From: Nordella sp. HKS 07
GTDB taxonomy: Bacteria; Pseudomonadota; Alphaproteobacteria; Rhizobiales; Aestuariivirgaceae
Assembly (NCBI RefSeq): GCF_011046735.1
Contig: NZ_CP049258.1
Location: 5,350,001 to 5,414,000 of the forward strand
Direction of reading: 5' to 3'
Length of the DNA: 64,000 nt
Shown: positions 58,215 through 64,000 of the stretch, piece after piece
How positions within the stretch are numbered: the stretch's first letter is position 1
Layout: every line of letters begins with the position of its first letter
The notes under the pieces: model-generated
What the model was told of the DNA's origin: nothing
The model's input: only the letters and a program-made list of their open reading frames with translations
The model's database searches: none
Made by a program: the position numbers and the translations under genes

Positions 58215-58706
58215 ATGAAACTTTCAACCAAGGGCAGATATGCGGTGATGGCCATGGTCGATATCGGCCAGAACGGCGAGGGCCGGACCGTCTCGCTGGC
58301 CGAAATCGCCGAGCGCCAGGACATCAGCCAGGAATATCTGGAGCAGCTTTTCGTGAAGCTGCGCAAGGCGGGCCTCGTGCAGAGCGCCCGCGGTCCGGGC
58401 GGCGGCTATCGGTTGGCCCGCGATGCCGACGACATCGTCATCTATGACGTCATCGCCGCGGTGGACGAGCCGATGAAGGTGACCCGCTGCGAGGGTGACG
58501 CGGTCGAAGGCTGCGTCAAGGGCGAGCGCTGCTGCACCCATGACCTTTGGTCATCTATCGGGCGCCAGGTGAACACCTTCCTAGCCAATGTCACGCTCGA
58601 TGACGTCGTCAACAAACGCAATTTGGCGCTCGCGGCCTCGATCCGCCAGGCCAAGGCGCGCCATGTCCGAAGGGAACCGGCCGAGGTCAATGCGCACCTA
58701 TCTTGA
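58215..58706 (+). CDS. iscR: Rrf2-family Fe-S cluster regulator IscR
   Basis: The 163-residue regulator has an N-terminal winged helix (KLSTKGRYAVMAMVDIGQN...ISQEYLEQLFVKLRKAGLV) and the wing ARGPGGGYRLAR. It carries Cys92, Cys100, Cys106 and Cys107 in RCEGDAVEGCVKGERCC; three of these plus a nearby residue can hold a [2Fe-2S] cluster. It heads the suf operon and probably represses it when clusters are plentiful. Its 3' end overlaps the cysteine desulfurase start by 17 bases. Confidence 0.95.
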   Translation: MKLSTKGRYAVMAMVDIGQNGEGRTVSLAEIAERQDISQEYLEQLFVKLRKAGLVQSARGPGGGYRLARDADDIVIYDVIAAVDEPMKVTRCEGDAVEGCVKGERCCTHDLWSSIGRQVNTFLANVTLDDVVNKRNLALAASIRQAKARHVRREPAEVNAHLS

Positions 58707-59769
58707 CCATAACGCCACGAGCCCGCTGCGCGAGACCGCCAGGACCGCGATGCTCGCCGCGCTCGAGCTCAAAGGCAACGCGTCCTCGATCCACGCCGAG
58801 GGCCGCGCGGCGCGTGCATCGCTCGATGCTTCACGTGAAGCCGTGGCGCGCGCTTTGGGCACGATCGCGCCCATGGTCGTCTTCACCTCGGGCGGCAGCG
58901 AAGCCAACAATCTCGCCCTCAAGGGGGCGCCGGCCGAGCGCCTGATCGTATCAGCGGTCGAGCATCCATCGGTCATTGAAGCCGCCAAGGCTTCCGGCAA
59001 GCCAGTAGACGTCCTGCCCGTCGATGGCTCCGGCGTCGTCGACCTGGCCGCGCTCGATGGGCTGCTGGCAACCGGGCCCAAGGCGCTTGTCAGCGTCATG
59101 CTCGCCAATAATGAGACTGGCGTCATCCAGCCGCTGCGCGATGTCGTGGCGCTGGCCCAGAAGCATGACGCGCTCGTTCACTGTGATGCGGTCCAGGCCC
59201 TTGGCAAGATCGCCGTCAATTTCGGCCTGCTTGGCGTCGACACCTTGAGCGTCTCGGCGCACAAATTAGGCGGCCCGGTGGGCGCCGGGGCGCTCGTCAT
59301 CCGCGATGGTCTCCCGGTCACGGCTCTCCTCCAGGGCGGCGGCCAGGAGCTGCGCCGGCGTGCCGGCACCGAGAATGTCGCCGCGATTGCCGGCTTCGCC
59401 GCCGCGGCGGAGGAAAAGCGAATCGAAATCAGACACTTGCGCGACGCGCTTGAGGAGCGGCTTGAAGGTGCTGTGATCTTCGGCGCCGCCGCCGAGCGGC
59501 TGCCCAATACCAGCTGCTTCGCACTGCCGGGGCTTTCCGCCGAGACGGCGCTCATGGCGCTCGACCTCGCCGGCATCGCCGTCTCCTCGGGTTCGGCCTG
59601 CTCCTCGGGCAAGGTCGCGAAATCGCATGTGCTGGCGGCGATGGGGTTGCCCCCGGAACTCGCCGGCAACGCCATCCGCGTCAGCCTCGGCTGGACGACG
59701 ACGGCGGCAGACATCGAACATTTCATCACTGCCTGGGACCGCCTCGCGGCCCGGCGGAAAGCGGCATAG
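58690..59769 (+). CDS. Cysteine desulfurase (IscS/NifS type)
   Basis: The 359-residue PLP enzyme takes sulfur from cysteine for iron-sulfur clusters. Landmarks are [10 protein letters not shown] at the start, [15 protein letters not shown], the PLP lysine in [30 protein letters not shown], and the catalytic cysteine loop [11 protein letters not shown]. The ATG at 58690 begins the conserved MRTYLDHN and overlaps iscR. A second, SufS-type desulfurase closes the same operon, so two different sulfur donors are co-encoded, as in many Hyphomicrobiales. Confidence 0.95.
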   Translation: MRTYLDHNATSPLRETARTAMLAALELKGNASSIHAEGRAARASLDASREAVARALGTIAPMVVFTSGGSEANNLALKGAPAERLIVSAVEHPSVIEAAKASGKPVDVLPVDGSGVVDLAALDGLLATGPKALVSVMLANNETGVIQPLRDVVALAQKHDALVHCDAVQALGKIAVNFGLLGVDTLSVSAHKLGGPVGAGALVIRDGLPVTALLQGGGQELRRRAGTENVAAIAGFAAAAEEKRIEIRHLRDALEERLEGAVIFGAAAERLPNTSCFALPGLSAETALMALDLAGIAVSSGSACSSGKVAKSHVLAAMGLPPELAGNAIRVSLGWTTTAADIEHFITAWDRLAARRKAA

Positions 59770-59780
59770 GGAAGTTTAGA

Positions 59781-61246
<1,466 letters not shown>

Positions 61247-61247
<1 letters not shown>

Positions 61248-61414
61248 TGTCCAGGCGCCGCGATGACATCTGGTTCGTGCGCTCCAATGGTGGGCAGAGG
61301 GCTTATCCCGTGACCGCCGAGGGCTGGCGCGCCGTCTGGGTGTTCGTGGCGGGCATCGTGGCTTCCGGCATCATGGGCGCCGTCCTTGCCCAGACGATGG
61401 AGACCTGGCTCTGA
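61247..61414 (+). CDS. 55-residue single-pass membrane protein within the suf operon
   Basis: The ATG at 61247 overlaps the sufB stop as TGATG. The product begins MSRRRDDIWFVRSNGGQRA, has a short soluble segment, then one transmembrane helix (AVWVFVAGIVASGIMGAVLA) and a short tail METWL. No family is recognised. Tight coupling before a second tiny gene and sufC suggests it is really translated and may tie the Suf machinery to the membrane or simply ride in the operon. Confidence 0.75.
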
Positions 61415-61525
61415 GTGACCATTACGGCGATCGGCATGGGTATCGCGGCCATCTGGTTCGTCATCACGGCTCGCGCCCATACCGATCATTCGAAAACCTA
61501 CAATGACTATGTGAAAGACAAGTAG
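61415..61525 (+). CDS. 36-residue membrane peptide within the suf operon
   Basis: GTG 61415 follows immediately after the TGA of the preceding tiny gene. The product has an N-terminal hydrophobic helix (MTITAIGMGIAAIWFVITA) and a polar tail ending HSKTYNDYVKDK. Its TAG stop is one base before the sufC ATG. Unrecognised. The seamless packing (no spare bases on either side) is the main evidence for it being a gene. Confidence 0.65.
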   Translation: MTITAIGMGIAAIWFVITARAHTDHSKTYNDYVKDK

Positions 61526-61526
61526 A

Positions 61527-62282
61527 ATGCTTGAGATCAATGACCTTCATGTGAAACTGGCGGAGGAAGACCGCACCATCCTCAACGGCCTGACCCTGAA
61601 TGTGAAGCCTGGCGAGGTGCATGCCATCATGGGCCCGAACGGTTCCGGCAAATCGACCTTGTCCTATGTGCTGGCGGGACGCGAAGGTTATGAAGTGACG
61701 GGCGGCCATGTAACCTTCAAGGGCGAGGACCTGCTCGAAATGGCGCCTGATCAGCGCGCCGCCAAGGGCCTGTTCCTGGCCTTCCAGTATCCGATCGAGA
61801 TACCGGGTGTCGCCACCATGCAGTTCCTCAAAGTGGCGCTCAACTCGCAGCGCAAGACACGCGGCGAGAAGGAGCTCACCACGCCCGAATTCATCAAGCT
61901 GGTGAAGGACCGCGCGGCCAAGCTCGACATTACACAGGACATGCTGAAGCGCGCCGTCAATGTCGGCTTTTCGGGCGGCGAGAAAAAGCGCGCCGAGATC
62001 CTCCAAATGGCGGTGCTCGAGCCCTCGCTCTGCATTCTCGATGAGACCGATTCCGGCCTCGACATCGACGCCATGCGCGTCGTCGCCGATGGCGTGAATG
62101 CGTTGCGTTCGCCCGACCGCGCCATGGTCGTCATCACCCATTATCAGCGCCTGCTCGATTACATCGTGCCGGACTATGTGCATGTCCTCTCGCAGGGCCG
62201 TATCGTCAAATCCGGCGGCAAGGACCTGGCGCTCGAGCTCGAGGCCAAGGGCTATGCCGAGTTCGCCAAGGAAGCCGCATGA
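61527..62282 (+). CDS. sufC: Fe-S cluster assembly ATPase SufC
   Basis: The 251-residue ABC-type ATPase of the SufBC2D complex has Walker A IMGPNGSGKSTLSYVL, Q-loop AFQYPIEIPGV, signature FSGGEKKRAEILQMA, and Walker B ILDETDSGLDIDAM. ATP hydrolysis reshapes SufB-SufD during cluster assembly. Soluble and cytosolic. The stop overlaps the sufD start (ATGA). Confidence 0.97.
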   Translation: MLEINDLHVKLAEEDRTILNGLTLNVKPGEVHAIMGPNGSGKSTLSYVLAGREGYEVTGGHVTFKGEDLLEMAPDQRAAKGLFLAFQYPIEIPGVATMQFLKVALNSQRKTRGEKELTTPEFIKLVKDRAAKLDITQDMLKRAVNVGFSGGEKKRAEILQMAVLEPSLCILDETDSGLDIDAMRVVADGVNALRSPDRAMVVITHYQRLLDYIVPDYVHVLSQGRIVKSGGKDLALELEAKGYAEFAKEAA

Positions 62283-63478
62283 ATATCGCCGTGAACAAGA
62301 CGCCGGCCGAGCTCGCCTATGACGGCATGCTCTTGCCGCATCCGCGTCTCGAAGACTGGAAATGGACCAATCTCAGGGTCCTGATCGACCGACCCTATCC
62401 GCCACGCGTGAAGGTCGAGGCGGCGAAGAAGGACGTGGAACGGCTCCTGAAGCGCGATCCTCTGGCAAAGCTGGCGCATGCCCGCATCGTCTTCGTCAAT
62501 GGCGAATTCGCAGAAGGCTATTCCAACCTGCCGGCTGGCGGCGATGTGCGCGTGAAAGCGCACCTCAATGGGCTCGATGCCGACAGCGAGCCGGTCCTCG
62601 ACATGAACCTCGCCTTCGCCACGGCGGGCGTCGAGATAGAGATCACCACCAATATTGATGCCCCGGTCGAGATCGTCCATGTCGCGACCGATGCCGAGGC
62701 GCGCACCATTGCCACCCGCAACAAGGTCAAGGTGGCGGATGGCGCCTCCGCGACCTTGTTCGAGACGCATATCGGCGAGGGCGATTACCTGTCCAACAGC
62801 GTGATCGATATCGTGCTGGGCGCCGGGGCCAAGCTCGACCGGGTCAAGCTCGAGATCGAGTCCCGTTCGGCCATCCATCTCGCCCATGCGCTGATCACGA
62901 TCGGCGCCAATACCGTCCTGCGTGACTTCACCCTGACCTCGGGCGCCCGCGTCAACCGGCAGAACGGCACTTTGGAGTTCAAGGGCGAGCGCGCGGATGC
63001 GAAGATTGCCGGCTCCTATCTGCTGGCCGGCAAGCAGCATGCCGATACGCGTCTCGTCATCGATCATCAGGTGCCGAAATGCACCAGCCGCGAATTGTTC
63101 AAATGCGTGATGGACGAGAATGCGCGCGGCATCTTCCAGGGCAAGGCCATCGTCCGGCCCGATGCGCAGAAAACCGATGGCAAGCAGTCCTCGCATGCGC
63201 TGCTTTTGTCGGAGACGGCCGAGTTCGACGCCAAACCCGAGCTCGAGATCTATGCCGATGACGTGGCTTGCGGCCATGGCGCCACCAGCGGCGACATCGA
63301 CCACAATCACCTGTTCTATCTCCAGTCGCGCGGCATTCCGGAGGCCGAGGCCAAATCGATGCTGATTGGCGCTTTCGTCGGCGAGGCTTTCGACACGATC
63401 GGTCATGACGGCGTGCGCGACGTGCTGACACGCTTCGCCGAGAGCTGGCTGGTCAATCACAAGGAAGACGCAAGGTGA
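62279..63478 (+). CDS. sufD: Fe-S cluster assembly protein SufD
   Basis: The 399-residue beta-helix subunit pairs with SufB. The N-terminal segment HPRLEDWKWTNLRVL and the C-terminal family block ACGHGATSGDIDHNHLFYLQSRGIPEAEAKSML are conserved, the latter including the histidine that contributes to the cluster site. It overlaps sufC at the start and sufS at the stop (GTGA), so the three are translationally coupled. Confidence 0.96.
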   Translation: MNIAVNKTPAELAYDGMLLPHPRLEDWKWTNLRVLIDRPYPPRVKVEAAKKDVERLLKRDPLAKLAHARIVFVNGEFAEGYSNLPAGGDVRVKAHLNGLDADSEPVLDMNLAFATAGVEIEITTNIDAPVEIVHVATDAEARTIATRNKVKVADGASATLFETHIGEGDYLSNSVIDIVLGAGAKLDRVKLEIESRSAIHLAHALITIGANTVLRDFTLTSGARVNRQNGTLEFKGERADAKIAGSYLLAGKQHADTRLVIDHQVPKCTSRELFKCVMDENARGIFQGKAIVRPDAQKTDGKQSSHALLLSETAEFDAKPELEIYADDVACGHGATSGDIDHNHLFYLQSRGIPEAEAKSMLIGAFVGEAFDTIGHDGVRDVLTRFAESWLVNHKEDAR

Positions 63479-64000
63479 CCGCTCAGCAGAAGATCCGCCC
63501 GGCCTATGACGTCGAGATCCTGCGCCGCGACTTCCCCATCCTCGCGCGCGAGGTCTATGGCAAGCCGCTGGTCTATCTGGACAATGCCGCCTCCGCCCAG
63601 AAGCCCAGGGTGGTGCTCGACCGCGTGATGCAGGCGATGTCGGAAGACTACGCCAATGTGCATCGCGGCCTTCATTATCTCTCCAACACCTCGACGCAGG
63701 CCTTCGAGGACGCGCGTGAAAGTGTCCGCCGCTTCCTCAATGCGCCGTCCAAGGACCAGCTCATCTTCACGCGCAACGCCACCGAGGCGATCAATCTGGT
63801 GGCGCAGTCCTTCGGCGGCATGGTGATCGGGGAGGGTGACGAGATCGTGCTCTCGATCCTGGAGCACCATTCCAATATTGTGCCCTGGCATTTCCATCGC
63901 GAAAGACGGGGCGCCGTCCTCAAATGGGCGCCGGTCGACGATGACGGTAATTTCCTCATCGAGGAATTCGCGAAGCTCCTCACTTCGCGCACCAAGATGG
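63475..64000 (+). CDS. sufS: Cysteine desulfurase SufS, 3' end outside window
   Basis: The first 175 residues of a SufS-type (group II) cysteine desulfurase: RRDFPIL, LVYLDNAASAQKP, ANVHRGLHYLSN, IFTRNATEAINLVAQ and LEHHSNIVPWH are all conserved. The PLP lysine and the catalytic cysteine lie beyond base 64000. GTG 63475 overlaps the sufD stop. In the operon it supplies persulfide sulfur to SufBCD, probably with SufE or SufU elsewhere. Confidence 0.95.
   Translation, partial: MTAQQKIRPAYDVEILRRDFPILAREVYGKPLVYLDNAASAQKPRVVLDRVMQAMSEDYANVHRGLHYLSNTSTQAFEDARESVRRFLNAPSKDQLIFTRNATEAINLVAQSFGGMVIGEGDEIVLSILEHHSNIVPWHFHRERRGAVLKWAPVDDDGNFLIEEFAKLLTSRTKM

Overview
The window is GC-rich chromosomal DNA from an alphaproteobacterium, most likely a member of Hyphomicrobiales (Rhizobiales). 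The evidence is a class II (B12-dependent) NrdJ, the neighbourhood NDUFA12 / DUF2155 / aat / accC / accB / aroQ / dsbA / M48 protease / rne / amiC / mrcA / prfB, an iscR-csd-sufBCDS operon, mitochondrial-type complex I accessory subunit NDUFA12, and dispersed palindromic repeats with the rhizobial-type core GGTTTTCGG/CCGAAAAG. The genus cannot be determined from the sequence. I see no rRNA, tRNA, CRISPR array, integrase or insertion sequence.

Layout. 1-5.6 kb: the end of a tandemly duplicated glycosyltransferase, an exported protein of unknown function, an L,D-transpeptidase, a ceramidase-like membrane protein, and a 25-residue Lys/Ala peptide gene with its own ribosome binding site and terminator. 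5.6-11.4 kb: nrdJ with a promoter carrying tandem NrdR boxes, and a DHA2 drug exporter. 11.6-18.1 kb: a DedA-PAP2-LssY fusion, NDUFA12, MlaD, a methyltransferase, a DUF2155 protein and an amidase, several translationally coupled. 18.1-26.1 kb, minus strand: aat, accC, accB, aroQ, dsbA-like, M48-TPR protease (frameshifted) and rne. 26.6-32.9 kb, plus strand: amiC, mrcA, prfB with its programmed +1 frameshift, and a Rieske oxygenase. 33.1-40.9 kb: a very large AsmA/DUF3971 protein, a GST, tyrS, anmK and an ECF41 sigma factor with a near-ideal autoregulatory promoter.

40.9-47.5 kb is the most interesting accessory locus. A LysR regulator diverges from an apparent operon of a leaderless beta-lactamase-fold serine hydrolase, a peptide-ABC substrate-binding protein, the C-terminal end of a DppC permease, two ATPases (DppD, DppF), and a single polypeptide fusing a YkuD L,D-transpeptidase domain to an AstE/AspA zinc hydrolase domain. 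I infer import and cytoplasmic breakdown of peptidoglycan-type peptides. In this sequence the importer is broken by an internal deletion that removes half the binding protein, all of DppB and most of DppC.

48.2-64 kb: katG divergent from oxyR, aqpZ, a triplicated outer-membrane-barrel gene (frameshifted), a TPR-sulfotransferase, a DXD glycosyltransferase, an alpha/beta hydrolase and the iscR-csd-sufB-(two tiny membrane proteins)-sufC-sufD-sufS operon, which runs off the window end. At least five palindromic repeat elements sit at gene 3' ends. In three cases the element supplies the upstream gene's stop codon, and one element doubles as an intrinsic terminator.
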